Origin: Taiwanofungus camphoratus
Taxonomy: Eukaryota; Basidiomycota; Agaricomycetes; Polyporales; Taiwanofungaceae
Direction: 5' to 3'
Assembly (NCBI GenBank): GCA_003999685.1
Contig: CP021222.1
Coordinates: forward strand, 1,116,001 to 1,180,000
DNA length: 64,000 bases
Shown: positions 24,264 through 34,810 of the stretch, in pieces
Position numbering within the stretch: position 1 is the first letter of the stretch
How the letters are laid out: each line of letters opens with the position of its first letter
Notes under the pieces: model-generated
What the model saw: the letters and a program-made list of their open reading frames with translations, nothing else
Database searches by the model: none
Told to the model about the DNA's origin: nothing
Program-made: the position numbers and the translations under genes

Positions 24264-27216
24264 TTATGACGAAGCATACAATTTAACGACGCCGTCGGCG
24301 CCTGCACTGGCCATGATTGGTAACGTAGGGTGGAACTCAACATCGAGCACACCCTCGCGAGCCTTTTCTCGATGGCTGGTGATCTCCTGGACACATGCCC
24401 TCGAGCCAAGGATGTCCCAGAACCGCACGGAGCAGTCATGGCTACCAGACACAAGCGCGAACCCTGCTGCATCCACTGAGAGCGACGTCACACCATCAAG
24501 GTGCGCTAGCATTGAATGTGTGCATTGCCCTGCAGATGGGTGAATTAATACATGCACTGACGCCGCTGATTTTCCGTGTACTCACCTGTCACAATATCGA
24601 AAATGCGGATGTGTTTGTCCTCGTGTGCTGTTATAAGGAGCGGCATGGTCGGGTGTGACACGATGCTATTTGCCTGCGATGGCGGCACATCGTCTGCATT
24701 ACCCATGATTAGAAAATGCTGCATACTCCCTAATTCCATACATACCCTCGCCGGGTGAGCTCTGCAGTTGCGCCAACTCCTTTCCATTTTCAATGTCGAA
24801 AATCTTGATCACAGCATTCTGATACGCCACAGCGACCTTTCTGAGATCGGTCTTGATAGCTTCCACAGCTGTGGCGCCCGGAACGTCGCCCTCGACGTGC
24901 AAATCGGCTGGGGCATCCAAGCCGTCATACGACCAGGTCAACTTCAGTGAGCCTCCACCGGAAGGACCACTAACGTCCCATACTTTGACGGCACCCTCTG
25001 CCCCGCAACTGATCAATGTGCTCTCATCACGAGCAAGAGCTAGATCCCATACGGCATCAGTATGGCCAATGAGCTCCCCCCTTGCGCGTGTGGCATCATA
25101 CGGCGCATAGGTCGTGTGCGAGGAAGGGGGTAGTGCCCATATCCGGATAGAGGAGTCCAGCGAGGCGGAATATAACAGCTGCTTTGACGGTGCGTGAACA
25201 AGTCGTGTGATCGCAGCGGAATGCCCACGAAGTGTCAGTTGTGGTTCGACTTCCGTGGTCGGGCGTGAGCTGTGGGCAACACTGGATCAGCGTCCGACGA
25301 TCGCGTTTCCTTATAGGTTACGCACGCAGAGGAGGCAAGGCCGGTGACATCAACCCGCCAGATCTTTACGGTAGTGTCATCTCCCCCGGTCGCCAGGCAT
25401 AGCTCCGTGGGATGGAACGCAAGAGCTCGTACAGCGTCGAGATGACTGAAGTGGATGTCAGCTTTGTGTCCATACCAGGCCGTCCGGAAGCGAAACTAAT
25501 CAAAAACTAACTTCCGTAGTGTTCTCTTTGCTTTCCAGACCTTCGCACCGTCTCCTTCCCCGATCACGCTTGAATCCTCATCTTCAACTTCGGCATCCTC
25601 CTCCTTGCCGTCCTCGTCATCCTCCCGGTTGCGCCGCTCCCATGACGCGGCACCGCTGATAGAAGGACCTGACTGGCCCGTCGCTTCATGTCCTACCCTC
25701 TCCAGGAATTCATGAGACATTCGCATCTTGTCCTGCATGTTCGCGTCCTCCGGTCGGAAGATCGCGGTGAGCTGATGCGGCTCCGTCTCACCCTCTTTCT
25801 CCTTGTTTTCCGCTTGTTGTGAAGCGGGTTGCAGCTGTTGCGCCTGCTGCTGTTGTTGCATTTGCTGGCTTTGCGGACCGGAAGGACCCTGTGAGTGCTG
25901 CTGTGAGGGCAGCGACACAGAACCGGTGAAATTGCCACGATCTAGCGGGTTGACCTGTGGGCCAGTCGCTGCAGGGGCGGATGATGGACTAGTCATCATT
26001 CCTATGCCGTTCAGCATCGAGAGATCCTTTCCGACCTCGGGCATGACCTTTCGAGGGCGACCGTTGAAGGCCATCTGGTCGAACGCGGGCACGTTGGGAA
26101 GATTTGGAAGTTGAAGGGGTAAGGTCGTGTTATTTAACAGCGGGCGATTGGGAAGGGGATTCATGGCTTGGGCAGAAGTCAAGTACGAAACTTCCTGGAG
26201 ACATCTGATGGGACGGTCGCAACGCGAGCAAGATGTATGTTGAATGTGTAGTTACGCACTGTTTCAGGTAGTCCCTACTTCGCGCTCTGCTCTTTGGGTC
26301 GCGACCAGGAGGAGGTTTCCCAAGTGGGCCCATTGTACCTGCAGACGGTCCGTTCGGTATGGACCATGTCACGCTCGCACTACCCCACGTTTGGGGTTTT
26401 GGTGCATTACCCAGCAAAACACCATTGGTTGAGCCCGTGGACATACGATCAGGAGGTAGGGGGGAATCTGATAAGAAGCCCTTATGAAAAAGATATAAAT
26501 TTGTTCAAAACAGAAGATGCACCTTCACTGCGCGGCGAACTGCCGCTACTTCCATCGTCCTTCTGAGATGACTGACCCATCTGGGACTGCAACGTCGCAA
26601 GTTTCGCAGGTGGTACTGGCTGCGGGGCAGACTGCGCCAGTTGCTTTGACCTGCAGAAAGACACGTCAAAGGTCGAGTGCAAGCGAAAGACGATCCACAT
26701 ACCGCTCTACACGGAGCGCGTATTCCAGCATCTTGATACGCCGCATAAGGTCGAGCTTGACATTGTCAAATGACCGGCGCTCGCCCTCGAGCAGAGCTAT
26801 TCGTGCCTTGTGAAATGAACATAGTTGAGAGACACGTACGATTTACGGAATACATTGCTCCTCACCCGCATTTCAGCACGCTCGATCTCCCATTCATTAC
26901 GGTCGCGTTCGTATCTGCGCCATTCTGTCTGGAGGAAGTGTAAGACGTTGGAAAGGGTGAAGTCCTGGCCGCTCTGTGGTGGAATGGGAATTTCGGACTG
27001 CTGGGGCCCTTGTTGTTGTTGCGGTGCTTGAGGCGGCTGCTGCGGCTGCTGCTGCTGCTGTTGCTGCTGCTGTTGCTGTTGCTGCTGGTTTTGTATGGGT
27101 TTGTTCGGATTGGGAGGCACTCCCAGCGGGCCTAACATGGGGAGCTGGATGATAGACTGGAGGTGCTGGTTTTGTGGAGAAGGCTTCGAGGTGATTCTTG
27201 AAGCCGCGTTGATCAT
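24264..27216 (-). CDS. PRO11: Striatin homologue (Pro11/Far8 type), STRIPAK scaffold
   Basis: Striatin is the regulatory B''' scaffold of the STRIPAK phosphatase-kinase complex, which in fungi controls hyphal fusion and fruiting-body formation. Near the N-terminus, after a Pro/Gln-rich stretch, come [18 protein letters not shown] and [17 protein letters not shown], then [19 protein letters not shown] and [15 protein letters not shown]. Together these are the striatin coiled coil. A disordered middle follows with [13 protein letters not shown], acidic runs and Ser/Pro-rich parts. The C-terminal half is a WD40 propeller, with repeats containing [30 protein letters not shown] and VVKLYAS at the end. 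The start ATG at 27216 gives [16 protein letters not shown]; a second in-frame ATG-like codon lies seven codons upstream. Many short introns interrupt the gene. Confidence 0.92.
27033..27088 (-). repeat. CAG/CAA polyglutamine tract in the striatin gene
   Basis: A run of CAG and CAA codons with rare CCG interruptions encodes about 15 glutamines, followed by Pro/Gln-rich sequence. The mixed codons make it less prone to slippage than pure CAG. It sits just before the striatin coiled coil. Confidence 0.85.
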
Positions 27217-27764
27217 CCTATAACCTGTTTGGTACAAACAACCTGCTGTTCTCGTTCCCTCACTTGCTCTCAGCTGCCAGCCTGCTCGTTGTCGCTGTCG
27301 TTGACCGTAGCAGGATATTGGAGAGTGCGACGGTCAAGTTGCTGCAGAATACTGACTGCAATAGAAATTACTCTTCTCGCTAACTTCCACTGCCTCGTTT
27401 TCCCAAATCTCGATTTACGTAACCTAGCCCCGCCCATGAAAGGGGCCTTGAACATATCGCTACGACCTCAGCGCATGAAACTAATTTCCGGTCCAGGTGC
27501 TAGTACAGGTAAGTATTAGCCCAGGATCGTCGCCAGCTCAGCAGGGGATGCTCACTCGCAGCGACTTCAACAAGTTGATGGTCGAAGTACATTCGCATGC
27601 GTGTCTCCACTATTACGGTTTACTCCGTTACTTGTGGTTCATTGGCTTCAATCGCAGCTAGCTATGTTACAGAATTCTGAAACGCCATACAGAATATGTA
27701 TCCAATACAAGCAGAGCTTGAAAAGTCCGCCATCGACAAGATGCCTTCTTCCCCTGGAGTGATG
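27217..27764. other. Intergenic region, no gene seen
   Basis: Between the striatin start and the stop of the second EH gene, both on the minus strand. A 96-codon plus-strand frame here has no motif and no typical start context. No repeat or RNA gene is visible. Confidence 0.45.
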
Positions 27765-29598
27765 TCAGGATCTCTCGCCAGATATACTTTCATAAGGAGG
27801 CGGTGGTGTATCCGCCCGTGGTACAGTCTCCACCATCTCTGTAAAGCTCGGCGGAGGGGTCGAATCAACTGTGAATCTAGCGTTACCTTCAATCGCTGTG
27901 TTTGGTCGGGCAGGGGACGTGTTTATCGACTGTGCGATCATTCCTGGTGGTAGCGAACTCGGCAGCTCCTTCCCTCGCAGTTTCTCTCTGACCAGGTGCA
28001 TAGCCACTGCGAACTCGTGGCGCGCAAGCCGACCATCATGGTTCATGTCGGCGACGTCCCTGTTTTAAGTAGCATAGAGCGTTCAGTGGAGTTTTTAGTC
28101 AAAGATGTAGAAAGCTAGTAAAGGAGCAAGCTTTAATGGTGCATCATTATACGCACCAAATCGCCGCCATTACCCCGTCGGGCAGCCTCGACTTCGCGAG
28201 GAAGGTTATCGCGACGTCGCCTTCAATGTACCCTGTCTTCCGCGGATCTAGCGTATCAAATAAAGCATCGGACTGGGTTTTCTCCACAGGGTCGATGTCC
28301 CACGATGGCGTCGCGGCAGGCACCCCTTGTCCCCGCTGTATAGTAAAGGACTCTGACACTAGCGGAGAGGCGGGTGGAGTCTGGAAAGGGGAAATGTCAT
28401 GCGAAGGCCCTGCCAATGGTTGGCGCGATGACTTGGTGTTGAGAGTCATGAATGAATTCTGGCTGCTAGAGGGTTCGCCCACCGGACTTGTACCCCCTGG
28501 CCTGGGAGGAATCGCGGGAGTAGATGACATTTCAACAGGTTCATCAAGGTCAATGAGCTGGGTTTGAAGATGTTGGGAAAGAGGAGGGAACACATAGGAT
28601 ATGTGGCAACATACCGATCCTTCTGAAGTTAGATTAATTGGGTGCTCTCGCGTAGATGGAACTGGAGATGCGGGTAGTGATACTGGCAGTTCTTTCCCGG
28701 TGTTCTTCATATCTATGAGATTCATAGCCGCCGCAAACTCCTCGCGCGTCAGATAGCCCTTCTGACCCGTGTCCACAAGAGCCCTGTGAGATAGGATTAA
28801 GAACAGTGTAGCTCCGGTATGCAAACGGTCTCATTACGTATTCCCAAAGTGATGCGCACCAAATTCGTGTTAGAACGTCCACAGGCATCCCAAGCTGAAG
28901 CATGAACGGAGCTACGACTTCTCCTAGAGCGCGACCAGTTCCCTGTGGGTCAAGAATATCGAATGCGCGATCTGCACCACCAATTGCGTCCGGAAGGCTG
29001 TGCGGAGCTACTAATCCCGCACCAAGGTGTGATGACGACCGAGGGACTGAAGAACCTGAGGGGCGCATACCGATGATTGGTGCCGAAAGGCCGGGAGCAA
29101 GTGCGACTCCAGCTTGCTCGTAGAGTAAGGGTGGAAGAGAAGGTGGTACAGTGGTAAGTTGTCCAGACATACAAGATTGAACAAGATACATGGCAATGGT
29201 AAACTCTGCTACGTCAAGAACACCACGACGTTGCATATCCGACAAGTCCCTGAAAAGCACCGATAAGTCAGTCACGTTCATGGGTATTGTCGATATAGAC
29301 AGATGTACCATATTTGGGAGAGCGTTCCTGGTGGTAGCTTCGACTTGAGCAGTAAGTCTCGGGCTTGCAGTCCTGGCCACCGAAGTATCAGAAGACGCCG
29401 GCATCAGACATCGCCCCAGGACCCACCACTGAGAACGTCATTCTGAGGAGAAGATGAAAAGAAGATCTTCGCGAACTTGGCTTTATCCTGGGAGGTAAGT
29501 GGAGGAAATCCTCTCAGGCTTTGCTCAGACACTGCTCTGGACGAACCGCCCTCGTTCGGTACTACAACACTCGCTATGTTCGAATGTTTAAATATCAT
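27765..29598 (-). CDS. EH-domain protein, diverged relative of EDE1 (possibly 3' half of a larger gene)
   Basis: Three EH domains and little else. The first EH is preceded by RGFPPLTSQDKAKFAKIFF, almost the same as the linker in the EDE1 homologue. It continues in GLQARDLLLKSKLPPGTLS and DVAEFTIAMYLVQSCMSGQL. The second has DPQGTGRALGEVVAPFMLQ and KGYLTREEFAAAMNLIDM. The third has TGYIEGDVAITFLAKSRLP and NHDGRLARHEFAVAMHLV. An intron interrupts the SQIW motif at the same place as in EDE1. The protein then stops after PPPPYESIS. It lacks EDE1's EH1, coiled coil and UBA. The start at 29598 (MIFKHSN) is weak. Splice sites just upstream could instead join this gene to the GAT-repeat gene. An endocytic role is likely. 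Confidence 0.82.
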
Positions 29599-29710
29599 CG
29601 GATCACGGAGCACAACAAAGATACCCACGACATTGCTCAGTCAAGTCTCCCCGAGTTGACTTGTCCTGCACAGATCAAATCGCTCTATAAGCAACTTTTC
29701 GGCCTAGGTA

Positions 29711-31336
29711 TCAAACCTCACGCACTGTGTTTTGAGCCTGAATTCTCTTGCGCTCAAGTACATCAGTTCCAGCCCGTCCAAGCTCATGATACATCTTCAG
29801 AGCTTCCACCAGCTCCTCGTTCGCTCCGAGGAGCGACTCGACCAGTCTTTCCTCCGTGGTCAACGCGGGCGTACGGGCAGCACGGCGGGACCTTTCAGCT
29901 TCTGCAGTTGCCCACGGAATCTTGGCCAAAATCTCTTCTTGCGATGCGCGACAGCTCGAGCAAAATTCCTAAACATAACGTTACAATCTGGACAATAATA
30001 CGACGTTTCAGTGTATGCACACCTGGACGAGCTCTCCTTGGAGATCCTCCGGCTTCGCATTCATTAGCGCCTCATGCAACAATTCGGCATTCCCCCAAGC
30101 TGTCTGACAGATGGAAAACAAACGTTGTACATCGCCATCCTGACCTGGTGAGGAATCGGTAGATTGACGCGATCCATTGGGTGGTGGGCTACCGGCCAAT
30201 GCCTGAATCTATGTACACATAAATCCAGTATTTAAAATCAAAGACTTCACAGAATACGTATCACCGCACCGTGCGCTCGTTCTTGATGAGCTGTTGCGCT
30301 TGTGTATCATATCTGGCACGCTCCAGGTCGTCGTACATTTTCAAGACATCCGTGAGTGCATCGTCAGTCGTCAAGAGATCTCTAAGCAACTGCTCCTCCT
30401 TAGTCGGAGCTGTGCTCTGAGAGAGACGGCGGGATTTGGCGGCTTCGATATCTGCCCATGCAATGTGATCTGAAATCTCCTCCTGCGTTTCTCGACAACG
30501 GGAGCGGAACTCCTGCATACATCGGACATTGCGGCACCATGCGACTCAGAGTAGTAGCAGAAGGCAAGTGCTCAAGGCATACCTGTATCAGTGCCCCCTG
30601 GAGTTCCTCAGGTTCTGCGTGAATAAGTGCTTCATATAGCAATTCAGCATTACCCCGTCCAGTCTTAGAGACCTGGAGCAATCGCCGAACTTCATCATCA
30701 TTAGGGGGTGCATCGCTAGGGGGTGTTGAACTTGGCGGATGCCGATCGCCCAGAGACAGAGCACCAAAGACGAAACCTGAGGCCAACGATCGAATCTATA
30801 CGAGCGTGGTCGTGGAATCGGTCCCGTTCACAAGATCCAACATTTACGCACTGTATGCTGATTCTTGATGCGCTCCTGTGCGTGTGCATCAGGCCCGGCC
30901 CGTATCAAATCATCGTACAACCGCAGAACTGCCGTCAACTCTTGATTAGCTCTCGATAGCTCTTGCAGCAATTGCTCAGCTTCGGTCGGTGCAGGGTTAC
31001 GAACACCACGTCGTGATCTTCTTGCCTCGGCAGATGCCCCTGGAAGCTGCGACGTGATGTGTTCTTGCGACCTGCGACACTTCAAGAGAAATTCCTTGCA
31101 CCGATATCCAGTATGACGGATCAAAGTCACTGCGCGATACTCTCAAAGTAACTCACCTGTATCAACTCCCCTGTGAGGTCCCTCGGCTCTGCATTAAGGA
31201 GCGCATCGTGAAGAAGAGTCGCATTGCCTCGTGCGGTCCTGCCCAAGTTAGACAAACGCTGCCTCCCGCCCGATGGAGTCGTGGGATTCGGAAAGCCCGT
31301 CATCTGGCTGGGGGTAGGCCTCCTCGAATGGCGCAT
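29711..31336 (-). CDS. Protein of three tandem GAT-like modules
   Basis: GAT domains are three-helix bundles found in GGA, TOM1 and Lsb5 adaptors, where they bind Arf, ubiquitin or other sorting partners. Here the module is repeated three times and no VHS domain precedes it. Each copy begins with a gly-asn-ala motif (ARGNATLLHDALLNAEP; GRGNAELLYEALIHAEP; AWGNAELLHEALMNAKP). An intron follows after LIQ, LIQ or LVQ. The second exon holds EFxxxCRxxQExI, a Ser/Arg-rich linker and helix-forming sequence such as LRLYDDLIRAG or LKMYDDLERAR. The exons join in frame: QHT to IRSLASG and ERT to IQALAG. The start at 31336 gives MRHSRRPTPSQ. If the last possible splice is ignored, the frame stops at 29711 after NTVREV. 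If it is used, the frame continues into the EH gene. Confidence 0.78.
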
Positions 31337-32384
31337 GGCGGGTGAAGCGAATAATATGGAACAAAGAAGTACTCGAGACTGACAATCAGGCGTAAACCGG
31401 ACACCTCATTTGTTCAGAATACGAGATCTGCTCCCAATAAGTGAAACAGAAGCTGTCCTGGGTGGAGAGGCTGCGCACAAAGTGGACCATTGTGGCAAGA
31501 CACAGCATCTCGCGGCACCACACGCCCCGCAGTACTCGAGTCGGTTCACGATTGAGTCGTGCCGAAAAATGATTTACTATCTTCGTCGACTTGACCGATG
31601 CCGGAACTCAGTACGAGTGGCCCGCCTCGAAAAGTAGGACTAGGTATCGTGCAACTACAATATTTAAATAATCTTACCTAGGTACAATGCGAGACGCAGA
31701 CCAAGTCCACTGAGAATTTCACTCTGTTCTCTGCTCACGCACATCAGGTCATCAAGTTCTGGGAGTAGAACTTTCACGCTCGGACCATTGCAAGGCCCTT
31801 GATACGGCCGTCAGTACAGCTTCGGAATGATGATCATGATCTTTCCGAGCATCCTACAATTTGTTTGCACGACATGAACGACAAGCAGCACATTCATTCG
31901 ATGACTCGGAAACGTGCCAGCACGTTGATATCGAGTGGGAGCTGTCGTATAAACAGATTGTACCATCTATTTTCGGCCGACAAAAGGAATGCCTTGAAAG
32001 GATTTGTCGCTTGGTTGCAGCAACAGCTTCCTAAGGTCTTGGATGTGAGAAACGGTGATGATCTATTCAAACGACGACAAAATGATTGTCGAGTGAATGG
32101 CCGGGCTATCCACGAGAACACTTCAGGAGAGGGAGCAGGTACCTCGTGCCATAGCTAGCTCGTACGCCGTGGGATCGGAGTTGTTGGAAGTTGATCGCAA
32201 GTAGAGGCGTCCGCGACTTATACTTTTTCCATTGATCAACGTCCATCTTCCCTTTTGCTTGCATTGCATTGTCGTTTGCTCACCTTATCCTCTACCGTCC
32301 ACCATTATTTCAATCTAACGAGTGCTTTTCACGATCGGCTATTGTATCTGTTACGGCGTCACTCTTCCAGCACTGCCAGGCATC
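31337..32384. other. Long divergent intergenic region, no gene seen
   Basis: About 1 kb between the start codons of the GAT-repeat gene (-) and the Pin4-like gene (+). ORFs of 60-119 codons occur on both strands but show no motif. The last 150 bases before 32385 are pyrimidine-rich, as expected for a transcribed leader. Confidence 0.45.
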
Positions 32385-34182
32385 ATGACCAGCTCTTCTT
32401 CCACTCCGGATATTTCCACCTTGTCGCTCACTTCCCAGCCCTCTCAGCAACGTCTTCATGATACTTACGATTACGAAGGCAACGGAGGCGGCAACGGTAG
32501 AAGTCCATACCACTATTCTACGTCTCCTCCTATCCCCGCTCAGTCACAGTATAATCCGCTTGGTATGAATCAGTCACCCCTCAAGAATAAGGCGGTACGC
32601 GGAGGACTCCCTACTGTGCGGTTTCATGCGTGGTTTTTTTTTGTATTTAATATGAATACTAACATGGTCCGCTGGTTGCCAGCAATGGCTTGATAATACA
32701 GCTAACATGGCGGATAACCGTTCTCTTTCTCCGCCTAATAACTCGGATTTGTCCTCGTCGGGAGGCTCTCCACCGCCCATAGGCCACATGCATGCTCCTC
32801 CCATCACACCCAGCACACCCAACCAAGGCATTGATGACGAGATCATACCCACAGCCATCGTCATCAAGAACATTCCATTCAACGTAAAACGCGAGACACT
32901 TCTAGATATCATTGTACGTGGCTAACAGTTCTTCTGATCTTTATTGAGTATATAATTTTGAACTCGATCTAGGCATCGCTGTCGATCCCCACGCCGTACG
33001 CATTTAACTATCACCTGGACCAATCCGGCCAATTCCGTGGCCTGGCGTTTGCCAACTTCCGCCAGGCCGTTGATGCGGACGCTGTCGTTGCAGCTCTCAA
33101 TGGATTTGATGTTCAAGGCCGCAAGCTGCGCGTCGAGTACAAGAAAGTTTTACAAGCTGGTGAAAAGGAGCGTATTGAAAGGGAAAAAGCCATCAGGCGC
33201 ATGAGGTCCATGCAGCTTGAAAAAGAGCATGCCGCCATGGCCCACCAACAGCAGACTCCGTACGACGAATTCGGGCCCATCGTCTCCCCTCCGTTCTCTC
33301 CTCAGCGTTCTTTCTCAGGATCTAGCGTGTACCAGCAGCCGTTCTCACCCTCGCAGTTACCGCCGATGCCGACTCCACAGCCATATACCGTTACGACACC
33401 TCCCTTGCCGTCAGTGACACCGAGCGTCCTGAAGTCGCCATCGAATGAGCTCGATCTCAATGATCCGTCTACGCTCGAGATCTACTCCCGAATACTGCTG
33501 TTCAAGGATGATCATATGCGAGATGAGCTCGCTTTCTCTAGGACTCTTACGCCGAAGCAGAGAAGAGTCGTACATCTTGTCGCCCAGAAGTTGGGAGTAT
33601 TTCACTACTCTGTTGGCGAAGGAGATGAACGATATGCTGTTGTTACGCGTATTGATCCTAATGCAGTATGTTTCTCTCGTGCAAGTGCGCAAGGTAGTGC
33701 TGATTGATTTTCGTCAGCAACAGGGTCCGGGACCGCGGCAGACATTGACGCGCGCTCCTTCGTCCTACTTATTGCCAACGTCGCCGCAAGCACCCAACTC
33801 CTTGCGTGTGAAGAAGTCTATGCCAGACATGAAGACCCTGCAAGCGCAGACTCCTCGTCTGACTACCCGCGCCTCAAACGGCAATATACGCGAAGGCTAC
33901 GCTACGATTGCGTCTCCTTCCCGCCGTTCTCCTGGCGGCTTCGCATCGCTGTTCGGTAACGGCGGTGCATTCGGCAACGGCATACCCCCTGTGCCCAGTC
34001 TCCCGTCCAGCGTCACTGGAATTGTCAATGGCGGAGGCGGAGGCGGGATGGACAGCTCCAACGGGGTTGTAAGGCAGCCTCGCGGACCCGGCGCTGGCGG
34101 CTTTGAATCTAGAAGGGAAAGACGCGAGAGCCAGTCCCGAAGTGGTTTCGAGGCTCGTTCTCACGAGCCGTTGGAGATCTAA
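32385..34182 (+). CDS. PIN4: RRM and R3H domain RNA-binding protein, Pin4/Cip1 type
   Basis: Relatives (budding yeast Pin4/Mdt1, fission yeast Cip1 and Cip2) bind mRNA and act in stress and DNA-damage responses. Exon 1 encodes a Ser/Thr/Gln-rich start (MTSSSSTPDISTLSL). It splices to QWLDNTANMADNRSLSP. The RRM has IVIKNIPFNVKRETLLDII (RNP2 side) and GQFRGLAFANFR (RNP1 side), interrupted by an intron at the DII/ASLS junction. A charged helix follows (EKERIEREKAIRRMRSMQ). The R3H domain is at DPSTLEIYSRILLF to GEGDERYAVVTR. The C-terminal third is Ser/Gly/Arg-rich and disordered, ending EPLEI. The ATG at 32385 is the only one giving the Ser/Thr-rich start without a hydrophobic leader. Confidence 0.9.
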
Positions 34183-34810
34183 AGTGGTGATGTATACATG
34201 CTGTGCACGAGTTCCCCTCTGTAAGGCCAAGCTGGACGGATTGTGACGCTTTCACTCATAGTTCCTGTTCGCGATACACTCGACACTCTCGTTTCTGACT
34301 AATCTGCTTTCTCGATCCTTTCCTTCCACTCTTATATTTTGATCTCTTCCAGTGACCAGACAAATAATTCACTTCTCAAACGTCTTCTTTAATCGAGCCA
34401 GCCGCTTGTTTTTTGCAGCGCATGCAAGCTATTCCTTACTATGATAGTATCGCCCTCCGCATTTCTTCCTAGCAATCCAGCTATTTGCACCTCCACGTCA
34501 CGGTCTCTGCTCATCCATATGCTTGCGTCTCGTCTTCCGATTTTGCACTACGGTACTTTTGGTTGTATGATCACAGAATTAGAGTAAGATGAAAATCTGT
34601 ATATATCCACGGTGGCGGTCACTAGCGACAGAGGTGAATGGACTTCGCGAGTTTTGGGGCTCGAATAGATTGTGATTCAGAATTTCAACGGACGGGCACG
34701 CGTTTGGCATCACGAGATCCACGCGTCTCGGTAGGGCGTGTTGCATTTTCCGCAATTCTATTCACTGTGGTCGGCTGCAGGTGCCTGCACACTCACAAGT
34801 ACTCTTCAGG
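34183..34810. other. Intergenic region, no gene seen
   Basis: This holds the 3' side of the Pin4-like gene, with pyrimidine-rich sequence, and the promoter of the nuclease gene. I see no RNA gene or repeat. Confidence 0.5.

Noticed and set aside
31799-32158. Plus-strand 119-codon frame upstream of the Pin4-like gene
   Set aside because: No motif, overlaps open frames on the other strand, and lies in the divergent promoter region.
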